The notes below the pieces were generated by a model, which saw only the letters and a program-made list of their open reading frames with translations, made no database searches and was not told the origin of the DNA. Position numbers and translations under genes: made by a program. Positions 12,924 to 20,485 of a stretch of 23,227 bases of DNA are shown piece after piece (position 1 is the stretch's first letter; each line of letters starts with the position of its first letter). Source of the DNA: a virus; IMG/VR virus record IMGVR_UViG_3300023284_001575, positions 1-23,227 of that record; one strand, given 5' to 3'.

Positions 12924-14786
12924 ATGGTTACAGATGGAGGCGGAACACTTGTGGTGCCTGCGGCAAAGGCTATAGGAACTTTTGGTATTGATCCATTTGA
13001 TGTGTTGCGTGTATCATCAGCGTTAGGAAAATTGCAGACTTCACCTTTTGCGGGAGCGTTTATCAATAAGACCGCCCCGACCCGTGCGATTATTCTCCGG
13101 CGTCCTCGCCCCCCCTCAGCGGCAATAGTAGCTAAGGAAAGAAAAATAACTATCGAGGCGAAAAAAAGCATAGAGAGAGAGACCAATTTTCTAAAGTTTT
13201 TGAAGGACGGCTTGGAGAGCGGAAAATTTACTGAAGAAGAAATTAAGACTATACAGGAAAAACGACTGGAATTACGGAAACAAAAAGCTGCCAAAGCAAG
13301 AAAAAGCCAGTCGAAATCTTTAACGATAGACGACGCTTTATTTGAGCAGAAATTGCAGTTGGTGCCTGTGCAAGCCAGAGCAGCTATTCGTGAGCGGCGT
13401 GCCGAGGCAAAGGCCCGTAAAGACGCCAAAAATCGAAAAACTAAGGGCCTCGATAAACGCGAGCCGACGGACATTAAAGCTGCTCCTGCTCCGATAGCTG
13501 AATTCGATACGCTGGAATTAACTCGATTCGTGAAGCGGGTAGAAATTGATGAGGAATCAGGCAAGGACACACAAGTAACGGTTATTTTGGAGGATGTGGG
13601 CAATATCTTATTGGACTCATCGCTGGTCGAGACAGGATCATTTATCCGGGTATTCCTCGGATATGTAGATGACCTCAAAGATTTTGGCGAATTTATTATC
13701 AAAGAAATCCAGCCGACTCTACCACGAGAGGGAGAGGCAGAAATTCGCTTGGTGGCCCAATCCAAAATGATTAAATTTGCCCAAGAGGATGAGACGGCGG
13801 CATTTAAGAATTTGCGCGATTCAGATATTGCGCGTGCCACAGCGGCTCGATTTGGTCTTCAAGCGAAAATCCAGCAATCACCGATCGTGCATCGAGAGTT
13901 GACTCAGGCAAATCAGTCATTGGCTAATTTCATGCAAGAGCGGGCGGATACGCTCGGATACGAGTTTTATGTCGAGGATGACACGCTCCATTTCCATGAG
14001 CCGCAGGATGATCGCGTGGAGAAAGTCTTACAATATCGTGGTGAGAATCCCAATGTTGGCAATCTTGTGGAATTTGCGATCAATGAAAACAGGCATCGGC
14101 GTGCGCGGAAACAGGTGGCTAAGAAAATCGACGCCAAAACAGGGAGAGCGGTTGACCTCCAAGAAGACTTAATTGACCAAGGCCCTGCAGCCGAGGCGAT
14201 TACGGCAGAGAATAAATTGCAGAAGAAGGCGCGAATAACTGCTCAAGAGGCGTTTCTCGATACAATTATCGCCGAGCGACCGGTACAATTTGTGTCGCTT
14301 ATGGATGCGGAGGGGCTGGAATCCGAAGTTCGCGAGTTGCTTAATACTCGGGAGCGGGAAGCTAGGTATTTCGTAGATATTGAGGGGATGGCGATTGGGA
14401 TGCCCGACCTCCGCCGTGGTAAAACCGTCAAGATTGAGGGGATCGGCGTAAAATACAGTGGTTTGTATTATATCAAAAAGGCTACGCACACCCACGATGA
14501 GAATGGCTACATGACGGCATTCATGGCCAAGACAACGGAGCGGAGTGAGGGTAAGTCGAACATTGACGATAGGGCCGCCAAGGATACCGCTGAGGAAGAC
14601 AATAACAAGAAAAAGAATGGAAGACTTGAGCGCGATCGGGCACAATATGAGCTTTTGGTATCCAAGATGAGCGAGGACGAGCGGAAAGAGCTGAAGCGAC
14701 TTCAAGTCATCTTACGCAAGGATCGGGAAAAGCGGGAGGCTCGTCGCGAGCAAAAACAAGCCGAATTGGATGCGAGTAAACGATAA
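12924..14786 (+). CDS. Baseplate hub protein, gpD/gp27-like, with long charged extensions
   Basis: Residues about 190-540 match the late control gpD/hub family: ELTRFVKRVEIDE, GSFIRVFLGYVDDL, DSDIARATAARFGLQAKI (299-316), the strongest motif NQSLANFMQERADTLGYEFYV (about 330-350) with DDTLHFHEP, and the C-terminal beta barrel part with PDLRRGKTVKIEGIG and YYIKKATHTHDENGYMTAF. The hub trimer caps the tube and holds the spike encoded by the next gene. Unusual are residues 1-190, which add a glycine-rich start and a lysine/arginine/glutamate coiled coil (about 68-175), and residues 545-620, a second charged helix. The DNA for the first coiled coil is visibly A-rich compared with the hub core. AGGA precedes the ATG; the stop overlaps the spike gene (TAATG). 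Confidence 0.88.
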   Translation: MVTDGGGTLVVPAAKAIGTFGIDPFDVLRVSSALGKLQTSPFAGAFINKTAPTRAIILRRPRPPSAAIVAKERKITIEAKKSIERETNFLKFLKDGLESGKFTEEEIKTIQEKRLELRKQKAAKARKSQSKSLTIDDALFEQKLQLVPVQARAAIRERRAEAKARKDAKNRKTKGLDKREPTDIKAAPAPIAEFDTLELTRFVKRVEIDEESGKDTQVTVILEDVGNILLDSSLVETGSFIRVFLGYVDDLKDFGEFIIKEIQPTLPREGEAEIRLVAQSKMIKFAQEDETAAFKNLRDSDIARATAARFGLQAKIQQSPIVHRELTQANQSLANFMQERADTLGYEFYVEDDTLHFHEPQDDRVEKVLQYRGENPNVGNLVEFAINENRHRRARKQVAKKIDAKTGRAVDLQEDLIDQGPAAEAITAENKLQKKARITAQEAFLDTIIAERPVQFVSLMDAEGLESEVRELLNTREREARYFVDIEGMAIGMPDLRRGKTVKIEGIGVKYSGLYYIKKATHTHDENGYMTAFMAKTTERSEGKSNIDDRAAKDTAEEDNNKKKNGRLERDRAQYELLVSKMSEDERKELKRLQVILRKDREKREARREQKQAELDASKR

Positions 14787-15973
14787 TGGCTATGATAATT
14801 GATGCTGAGGGGCATAACCGCTGGGTCGGTAAGTATCGCGCCTTTGTGGTGGATGCTGCCGATCCTGACCAGCAATTTCGGTTAAAGCTCCGTATTCCAG
14901 AAGTGCTCCAAGATGAGGAATCCGCGTGGGCACTCCCTGCCTTTCCGCCGATAGGTGAGGGGCTTCCGGCGGTCGGAGATATGGTATGGGCCGAGTTTGA
15001 GAGTGGTAAGCCCTCTCAGCCTATTTGGGGTGGGCGGATTATAAGCGCCAAAGACGGTGACAAGCCCGCTACGCCACTCGCTCGCGGCGAATCGGATGAT
15101 ACCGTGCATGGGCCGATGGGCCGCATTCCAATGGAAATTGATGAGAATACAACGATTAATCAGCCGCCTCCGGCATTCCAAGGTCAGTATGGCGATGACG
15201 GAAATCGGGTATTTCGCACGCCGGGTGGCCATCTTATCGAGATGGACGACACGCCGGGCGAGGAGCGAGTCCGAATTCGCCACTCTGCCGGGGGGCTTGT
15301 GGAGATTGTAAAAGACGGCTCTATCCGAATCTTCGGAATGAATTTGGATCAAACGATCCGAAGGGCGTTTCGCCAGCACATCGAAGGGACTGAAACGAAG
15401 AAAGTTGAAGGGCCGTCGGTACAGGTCTACGCGGATGATGTAAACGAAACATATCAAGGCCGCCATACAGTCGATCACCAATCCGAGTTAGTGGAGACGG
15501 TACGCGGGCAATCCACTCGCACGGTTGGGGGAAAGCGGCGTGAAAATGCTCAAGGCGCTTTCGAGATGAACGCTGGCGGTAGCATGCAAATTCAATCTGC
15601 CGGAGAATTTAAGTTAGGCACCGGGGGAAATGCTGCGCATATTATTGGTGGAAATTTGAATATACTTGTGGCCAACTCGTTTCTCGATACAACCGCGATT
15701 AATATCCAAGCGGTACTCGGTAATGCACGGATTTCAGCTAATGCGGGCATCCTCGATATGGAGGGAATCCTTATGAGATTGGGGGGCGTGCTGGGAGTAC
15801 ATCCATTATTGTTAGGTGAGGTATTTATCGCGTTATTACTGCCATTTTTATCGGGGCATACGCATCCCGTATCAGGGGTCACTCCCGGCGGCGGCGCGGT
15901 GGTGTCCGACTCGCCAACACAAGCGGTACCTAACCTTGGCGCGGCATTATCATTTAGGAGTTTTACGGCATAA
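14786..15973 (+). CDS. Baseplate spike protein, gpV/gp5/VgrG-like
   Basis: The 395-residue protein forms the membrane-piercing spike at the tail tip. Residues about 10-95 are the OB-fold: GKYRAFVVDAADPDQQFRLK, WALPAFPPIG, LPAVGDMVWAEFESGKPSQP and W-G-G. Residues 140-180 continue with RTPGGHLIEMDDTPGEERVRI, the usual linker to the beta-prism, followed by repetitive short strands (about 195-310) with glycine and asparagine spacing. The C-terminal 90 residues hold a hydrophobic patch (FIALLLPFLSGHTHPVSG) with the H-T-H-P motif often found at the end of gpV proteins, where metal binding at the tip is known in relatives. No separate PAAR protein is visible. No lysozyme domain is present, unlike T4 gp5. 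Confidence 0.9.
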   Translation: MAMIIDAEGHNRWVGKYRAFVVDAADPDQQFRLKLRIPEVLQDEESAWALPAFPPIGEGLPAVGDMVWAEFESGKPSQPIWGGRIISAKDGDKPATPLARGESDDTVHGPMGRIPMEIDENTTINQPPPAFQGQYGDDGNRVFRTPGGHLIEMDDTPGEERVRIRHSAGGLVEIVKDGSIRIFGMNLDQTIRRAFRQHIEGTETKKVEGPSVQVYADDVNETYQGRHTVDHQSELVETVRGQSTRTVGGKRRENAQGAFEMNAGGSMQIQSAGEFKLGTGGNAAHIIGGNLNILVANSFLDTTAINIQAVLGNARISANAGILDMEGILMRLGGVLGVHPLLLGEVFIALLLPFLSGHTHPVSGVTPGGGAVVSDSPTQAVPNLGAALSFRSFTA

Positions 15974-16167
15974 TGAGTGGTCTAATCAAATTACAGGGTG
16001 AAGAAGTTCCGATTGTAAAGCGGCTGCGCTCGATTTCGGCGAGGTATCAAGAATTGGCCGATGAGGTTCGGCGACAGGCCGAGGAGCGGAATATAGTTAT
16101 GGAACCGGCGATCGAGCGATTGGCTAATCCTCCGCAGGGCTATTCGACGGAGTTGGGAGAGGAATAA
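15973..16167 (+). CDS. Small helical baseplate-region protein, 64 aa
   Basis: Family not recognised. After a short strand (GLIKLQGEEVPIV) the protein is one charged helix (KRLRSISARYQELADEVRRQAEERN, about residues 17-41) with a disordered end. It is joined by TAATG to the spike gene before it and the hydrophobic protein after it, with TAGGAG upstream. Its size and position between spike and wedge genes suggest a small baseplate or assembly factor, but this is only context. Conserved spacing and both junctions support that it is a real gene. Confidence 0.65.
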   Translation: MSGLIKLQGEEVPIVKRLRSISARYQELADEVRRQAEERNIVMEPAIERLANPPQGYSTELGEE

Positions 16168-17273
16168 TGGCTATTGAATGGGATGTAATTCCTCTTTCCG
16201 AGTTTCTCCCGCAAGAGCTGCTCGATTTTGTTGACGCGGCTGCCGAGGTGGTGGGCGCGGTGGCCGCTTTTCTCGACCTTATCGCAGATGCGGTACGGAC
16301 GGCGGCATTTTTATTCCTCGCGGTAACAAATCCGATTATTGCGCTGGTACAGGCTCTCGAAAATGAGATTACGGCCTTTATCGACGACATTATCAATGCA
16401 GGAGTATTTAGATTGCCAATTGTTCCTCGCGATGTGGATGATCTTATGGGGTCGCCTCGATTTATTCAGACTACAATCGATTCATTTGTGGATTTGGCGG
16501 ATGCTCAGAGACCGATATTTAGTCAGAGCGCCAATGTGGTCGGCCTCACATTCTTAACGGGAATTGAGTTCCCGATACTTACGCAGAAGGCAGCAGCGGC
16601 GGCCAACCAGAGTTTTTTCGTGGATGCCGACACAGGCGAAGTAGTGGGTAAGGTCAATGCTCTCCGCTCACTATTTGACTTCTTTATCGAGCCGATGTCC
16701 AAGTTATTTGGCACAGGCGAGTTCAAAGAGCTGGAGTGGATTAAATCCAGCGACGCGGTGGACGACCCGGGCATATTTCAAGATTCAAGCCTCAGCCGGG
16801 CAACCGGCGTGGAGCCGGACTGGAAGGAAGCATCGCTGGCGTCGCTGTTCCCAGAGGTGTCGAATGTGCTGGTTGGTTTGAGGGAATTGATTGACGGACT
16901 ATTCCCGGGCGAATCCGTAAGTAGTTTCGTCTCCCAAATTGCGACTCTTATTGCTGACCGTGCTGATGCTCTACAAAAGCGCGCTGATGAGCTACAGGAC
17001 CTTGCTGACGCGCTCGCGGACTTCTTTGATATAACAGGGGTGTGGGTTTTCAATTCGGGCCTTGTGGGCGGCACAGACGGATTTAGGGTAGCAATGGCAG
17101 ATTCAGTCAACCGGCCCCCATTTGAGGAAGGCCGAGCATACACGGCGGGAATTACGCTTCTTGCGGGCGGACCGGGGATTGACGGGTTTGTACGATTACT
17201 GGGATTGGATGGAGTAAAACAAGCACTCGAAGATTTAGAGGTACCGGAAGGTGGGCAGGTATTATTGCCATGA
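16167..17273 (+). CDS. Unrecognised baseplate-region protein with hydrophobic N-terminal helices, 368 aa
   Basis: No family recognised. Residues about 12-75 contain amphipathic and hydrophobic helices (VVGAVAAFLDLIADAV, TAAFLFLAVTNPIIALVQAL) with enough length for membrane contact, though acidic residues break them. The middle has a repeating-looking region FIQTTIDSFVDLADAQRPIF and VVGLTFLTGIEFP, then KVNALRSLFDFFIEPMSKLFG. Residues about 268-292 are a helix rich in alanine, aspartate and leucine (IADRADALQKRADELQDLAD), possibly a coiled coil. The end is beta-rich. Being between the spike and gp25 genes, and coupled to both sides (TAATG before, ATGA after), it is probably a virion protein of the baseplate. 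GAGAGGA precedes the start. Confidence 0.7.
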   Translation: MAIEWDVIPLSEFLPQELLDFVDAAAEVVGAVAAFLDLIADAVRTAAFLFLAVTNPIIALVQALENEITAFIDDIINAGVFRLPIVPRDVDDLMGSPRFIQTTIDSFVDLADAQRPIFSQSANVVGLTFLTGIEFPILTQKAAAAANQSFFVDADTGEVVGKVNALRSLFDFFIEPMSKLFGTGEFKELEWIKSSDAVDDPGIFQDSSLSRATGVEPDWKEASLASLFPEVSNVLVGLRELIDGLFPGESVSSFVSQIATLIADRADALQKRADELQDLADALADFFDITGVWVFNSGLVGGTDGFRVAMADSVNRPPFEEGRAYTAGITLLAGGPGIDGFVRLLGLDGVKQALEDLEVPEGGQVLLP

Positions 17274-17656
17274 CACGGACAGATTTTGAGCAAGAGCTAA
17301 TACAGACCACCCTATCGGAAAATTCTGAGGAGGGATTGCGGCGTGTGGAACAAGCACGGCATGATCTGGATAGCGAGTTTATACGGCGAGAGAAAAAGAA
17401 GATCAAATTGGAGAATGAGATTGTGCTTTTGGAGAAGTATATTGTAGAGACAGAAACGAAATCGATTGCACAATCGACACGACTGCTCATATTATTGGCA
17501 AAAAGGCGTCGATTACTGCTCAAAAAGCGCATTGATACCTTAGAAATCAATAAATTACTCGATAAATCGGAGAAATTACTGCTCCGAGAAGGTGAAATTT
17601 CGGTAAATAGGTCTATCGTTAACGAAATTGTAGAGATGGCAAAAGATGGGGCGTAA
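17270..17656 (+). CDS. Coiled-coil protein of the baseplate region, 128 aa
   Basis: No family recognised. Apart from short ends the protein is predicted helix with strong heptad character (about residues 20-110; leucine and isoleucine at regular spacing among lysine, arginine and glutamate). The start overlaps the previous stop as ATGA, and its end overlaps the gp25 gene by 11 bases, so it is embedded in the baseplate operon. The DNA is A-richer than that of its neighbours, partly because of lysine and glutamate codons. A rod-like wedge or assembly role is suggested by shape and position only. Confidence 0.65.
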   Translation: MTRTDFEQELIQTTLSENSEEGLRRVEQARHDLDSEFIRREKKKIKLENEIVLLEKYIVETETKSIAQSTRLLILLAKRRRLLLKKRIDTLEINKLLDKSEKLLLREGEISVNRSIVNEIVEMAKDGA

Positions 17657-18074
17657 CGATTTTCTAGGTGTAGGGTGGCAATATCCGTTCCAGTTTACGG
17701 CAAATGGCGGAGTTGCGCGTACCTCTGACCTTCCTGACGGGTCTACCTCAGCGGATCGGCAGCGGGAGCACATCACAAATGCTATCGAACAAGTGGTTCG
17801 GACGAATCTAGGCGAGCGGCTTTTACGACCGGAATTTGGCTCTCGCATTACTGAACTGGTTTTCGATGCTGCCGATCCGTCGCTGCTCGGACAGATGCAA
17901 TTCTTTCTCGCCGCCGGTGTTGGTCGGTGGGAAAAGCGGGCCGAGCTGGTCAATGTCGATGCGTCGATAGATCGTGAACGAGGGATAGTTTTATTCCTTG
18001 TGGATTATAAATTGATAGAAAACAACCAGCCGGGTAATATGGTCCTGCCATTCTTCATACTTGAAGGGGGATAA
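17646..18074 (+). CDS. Baseplate wedge protein gp25 (GPW/gp25 family)
   Basis: The 142-residue protein has the gp25 pattern: VGWQYPFQFTANGGV at the start, IEQVVRTNLGERLLRPEFGS (about 48-67; G-E-R-x-x-R-P-x-F-G is the family signature) followed by ITELVFDAADPSL, a helix, and the final beta sheet RAELVNVDASIDRERGIVLFLVDYKLI. gp25 starts sheath assembly on the baseplate wedge and its C-terminal sheet joins the sheath by handshake contacts in known systems. The ATG lies inside the end of the previous gene. In related phages the gpJ gene follows directly; here an HNH gene intervenes one base after the stop. Confidence 0.93.
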   Translation: MGRNDFLGVGWQYPFQFTANGGVARTSDLPDGSTSADRQREHITNAIEQVVRTNLGERLLRPEFGSRITELVFDAADPSLLGQMQFFLAAGVGRWEKRAELVNVDASIDRERGIVLFLVDYKLIENNQPGNMVLPFFILEGG

Positions 18075-18075
18075 G

Positions 18076-18180
18076 ATGGTCGATAACTTAAAAACACCAG
18101 TATTGGATTACGATAATCGCGATTTCGAGAGTGTGCGTGACGATGCGTTGGAGCGCGTTCCATTCTTCACTCCCGAGTGG
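18076..18180 (+). repeat. Copy 1 of the J gene head (35 codons), now the 5' end of the HNH gene
   Basis: Codons 1-35, ending CCC GAG TGG, encode the start of baseplate J. Compared with copy 2, 67 of 105 bases and 33 of 35 residues agree; only seven codons are identical and the longest identical run is GAGTGG. The differing residues are A24 and P29 here against V in copy 2. It is preceded by a strong Shine-Dalgarno and follows gp25 at the usual spacing, so I infer that this is the native head. Confidence 0.97.
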
Positions 18181-18804
18181 GTGCCGTGCGCTTGCGGCTG
18201 TGGTAAGTTTCGACCTAGATTTGATGGGAGAGGCCGCGAACGCAAATTTATTCGGGGACATTCGTCCCGACTAGCCTCCCAAAAGAAGGTTTGTTGTCGG
18301 CGTTGCCAAACGCCTTTTATTCCAACCACGGCGAGGGGACAAAAATACTGTTCCTTGGATTGCCGTTTTCCGACAAGAGCATGTGAGTGTGGGTGCGGAG
18401 GATTAATTGTAGGCAAGGCCATCGAGACGAGGTTCCTTCCGGGGCATCATTGGATTGGACGAAAGCATACTGACGAGGAAAAGCGTAAAATCGGCCTTCA
18501 CTCTCAAGGCGAAAAAAACCCTAATTGGCGGGGTGGCATCGCCCATAAGCCGTATACGAGGGAATTTGTCCTGTCGTTACGCCAGCAGGTGTATGATGAG
18601 TACGGAGGCAAATGTGGGCTATGCCCTACCACTGGTGACGGCCATGAAATACATATTCACCATATCGACTACAATAAGGAAAACAATGACCCATTAAATT
18701 TGATGGCTTTGTGCCGATCTTGCCACGGACGGACTAACTTTAATCGCGAATACTGGCAAGACTATTTATCGACACTGAGGTTGGAGGTATATCATGGTGG
18801 ATAA
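18076..18804 (+). CDS. HNH homing-type endonuclease (NUMOD3) fused to the displaced first 35 residues of baseplate J
   Basis: Residues 1-35 are not endonuclease sequence: they equal the start of baseplate J (33/35 identical to the J gene that follows). Residues 36-242 are the endonuclease: C38/C40/C42 in CACGCG, a zinc pair C74-x2-C77 with C92-x3-C96, a second CECGCG (103-108), a NUMOD3 DNA-binding motif (HTDEEKRKIG at 131-140 with GEKNPNWRGG to 154), and the HNH core C180-x2-C183, H195-H196-I-D198, N208, C213-x2-C216-H217. NUMOD3 and HNH together are typical of phage homing endonucleases. I start at the ATG two bases after the gp25 stop, with GAAGGGGG upstream, not at the in-frame TTG at 18061. 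The gene uses what must have been J's own ribosome binding site. Its last 11 bases overlap the current J start. Confidence 0.92.
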   Translation: MVDNLKTPVLDYDNRDFESVRDDALERVPFFTPEWVPCACGCGKFRPRFDGRGRERKFIRGHSSRLASQKKVCCRRCQTPFIPTTARGQKYCSLDCRFPTRACECGCGGLIVGKAIETRFLPGHHWIGRKHTDEEKRKIGLHSQGEKNPNWRGGIAHKPYTREFVLSLRQQVYDEYGGKCGLCPTTGDGHEIHIHHIDYNKENNDPLNLMALCRSCHGRTNFNREYWQDYLSTLRLEVYHGG

Positions 18805-18898
18805 TCTGAAAACGCCGGTTCTCGACTACGACAACAGAGATTTTGAATCAGTCAGGGATGACGTCCTAGAAAGGGTCGTATTTTTTACCCCAGAGTGG
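18181..18898 (+). mobile_element. Endonuclease insertion element carrying a recoded replacement of the J gene head (718 bp)
   Basis: The element is inferred to begin just after TGG of codon 35 in copy 1 and to end at the same codon of copy 2. It contains the endonuclease domain, a Shine-Dalgarno (GGAGGT, 18783-18788), a new ATG and 35 replacement codons. Removing these 718 bases joins copy 1 in frame to T-D-L-N-P-N-D-F-G of J. There is no room for a group I or II intron and no inverted repeats of a transposon. The exact ends are uncertain by a few bases because GAGTGG is shared. Confidence 0.8.
18794..18898 (+). repeat. Copy 2 of the J gene head (35 codons), recoded
   Basis: The current start of the J gene. 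Relative to copy 1, 26 codons differ synonymously and two differ in amino acid (A24V, P29V). Changes include serine AGT to TCA and arginine CGC or CGT to AGA or AGG, codon switches that alter two or three bases. The copy is preceded by GGAGGT inside the end of the HNH gene, so J translation is now coupled to it. Confidence 0.97.
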
Positions 18899-20485
18899 AC
18901 GGATTTGAATCCTAACGATTTCGGCGTTGTGCTTACCGAGCTATTCGCGGGAATGGCCGACATCCTTCATTACTATGTCGATTCGCAGGCTAATGAGTGC
19001 TATCTCCCGTCGGTTAAAACACGGAGAGCCGCTCGTTTTATTGCGGAGCCTTTGGGAAGCCAGTTCAAAAGCGCGGTCCCGGCAAAAGTAGACCTGACCT
19101 TCACACTAGCTGCTATCGAAGTGTCAGATGTGACAATCCCTGCCGGAACGCGGGTGAGCACTTCGGGAATTGGTACAATCGTTCAGTTTGAGACTGATGT
19201 GGTCAATGTCATCCCTGCCGGAGAGTTGGTGTCATCGTTGGTTCCCGCTACGGAAGGCGACACGCAATCTGAGGGGTTAGGAACAAGTGACGGATCAGCT
19301 TTTCAGGTTTACGAGTCGGCACTGAATTCGGTCATTGATGATTCGTGGGAAGTAGAGGTGGGTGGAGCAGTTATTTGGACATCAGTTCCCTCTCTCATTA
19401 CTTTTGGGCCGGAGGATGAGGTGTACCAAGTCCGCCGAGATGAGGACGATATTATTACGATCGAATTCGGCGATGGAATTAACGGCAAAATTCCGCAAAC
19501 CGGCGACGATATTGACCTGACTGCTCGGGTGGGCGGAGGCCGTGACGGAAATGTGTCCTCGGATACGATTCAGACGGTCGTGGATGTGCTTCCGGTTACG
19601 GTGACTGTCAATAACGATGTGGCTGCCAGTGGTGGTGAGGAGCGCGAGTCTCTCGAAGATTTCAAAACCCGCGTGCCACTCGAATTCCGGTCGCTCGAAC
19701 GGGCTGTGACATTGGAGGATTGGGAGGGCCTAATCGCTGCGGTGGCGGGCGTGTTTCGAGTACAGGCGAGAGTGGAGTCGGTTGGGTTGGTCGGCCTTTA
19801 TATCGCCCCTGCAGGCGGCGGAGAGCCGAGCACCGGGCTAATCACAACAGTCGAGACACGAGCAAACGAGATTCGGATCGCGACCGATGCTTTTGAGGCC
19901 AACCCGGCTACTTATATTGACATTGATATTACTGGCACGGTCACAGTCTTGCAGAATTTCGTACAATCGGTGGTCGAGGCGGCTGTTCTGGAGGCGATCG
20001 ACGAATTTCTCGATATTGAGAACCGAGTATTCGGTGAGGTCGATAGCCCTGCCGGAGACATCCGCGAGTCGGATGTGTTCGCGCTTATTGAGGAAATTGA
20101 GGGCGTGGATTTCGTAGAATTGGATGTGCTAACTCTGGTACCCGCGCCGGTATTTATCGTTGCAACGGGTGATGCCGAGTTTGGTCCCATATCAGCATCC
20201 CTTACGACCGTGCCCGAGGTATGGACTATTAATTTCACCTCGGCGACAACATTTACGGCTAGAGGTAGCGTGTCGGGTCTTCAGGTGGCGGTAGGTATTG
20301 TTGGTACACCATACACCTCTGACAATGGAGAAGTTGCATTTACGATCTCGAATACAGGTGCTCCGATGGCTGCAAACGATCGAGCAGAGTTTAGGGTAAG
20401 CGAACTGAAAGGCTCTGTGGACATCCTTCCGACGGAGATTGGGCAGAAGGGCCCGATTAATATGTCCTTTCTAGGTGGTGTCTAA
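18794..20485 (+). CDS. Baseplate J-like wedge protein (T4 gp6 counterpart)
   Basis: The 563-residue protein is the main wedge component of the baseplate. Its N-terminus has the family pattern DYDNRDFESVRDDVLERV, then FTPEWTDLNPNDFGVVLTEL and FAGMADILHYYVDSQANECYL (about 31-71). The central baseplate J domain shows V-T-I-P-A-G-T-R-V-S-T (about 114-124), ITIEFGDGINGKIP (about 217-230) and GGEERESLEDFKTRVPLEFRSLERAVTLEDWEGL (280-313, the usual helix-turn before the last sheet). The C-terminal 100 residues form an extra beta domain. Codons 1-35 are the recoded replacement head supplied by the HNH element; from codon 36 on the gene is the native one. The stop overlaps the next gene (TAATG). Confidence 0.94.
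   Translation: MVDNLKTPVLDYDNRDFESVRDDVLERVVFFTPEWTDLNPNDFGVVLTELFAGMADILHYYVDSQANECYLPSVKTRRAARFIAEPLGSQFKSAVPAKVDLTFTLAAIEVSDVTIPAGTRVSTSGIGTIVQFETDVVNVIPAGELVSSLVPATEGDTQSEGLGTSDGSAFQVYESALNSVIDDSWEVEVGGAVIWTSVPSLITFGPEDEVYQVRRDEDDIITIEFGDGINGKIPQTGDDIDLTARVGGGRDGNVSSDTIQTVVDVLPVTVTVNNDVAASGGEERESLEDFKTRVPLEFRSLERAVTLEDWEGLIAAVAGVFRVQARVESVGLVGLYIAPAGGGEPSTGLITTVETRANEIRIATDAFEANPATYIDIDITGTVTVLQNFVQSVVEAAVLEAIDEFLDIENRVFGEVDSPAGDIRESDVFALIEEIEGVDFVELDVLTLVPAPVFIVATGDAEFGPISASLTTVPEVWTINFTSATTFTARGSVSGLQVAVGIVGTPYTSDNGEVAFTISNTGAPMAANDRAEFRVSELKGSVDILPTEIGQKGPINMSFLGGV

Noticed and set aside
12884-13840. Long open frame on the minus strand (318 codons) opposite the hub gene
   Set aside because: The product is serine/arginine/asparagine-rich without any fold pattern and is antisense to a convincing gpD-like hub.
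12924-14786. Intein or fused second gene in the oversized hub protein
   Set aside because: No intein block motifs (N-terminal Cys/Ser with a downstream His-Asn-Cys/Ser/Thr) are present; the extra length is charged helix at both ends.
18181-18793. Group I or group II intron hosting the HNH gene inside J
   Set aside because: The whole stretch between the two J heads is coding for the endonuclease, leaving no space for a ribozyme, and copy 2 has its own ATG and ribosome binding site, which splicing would not need.
18076-18898. Sequencing or assembly artefact creating the two J heads
   Set aside because: An artefact would give near-identical DNA. The copies differ at 38 of 105 bases while keeping the protein, which needs evolution, not misassembly.
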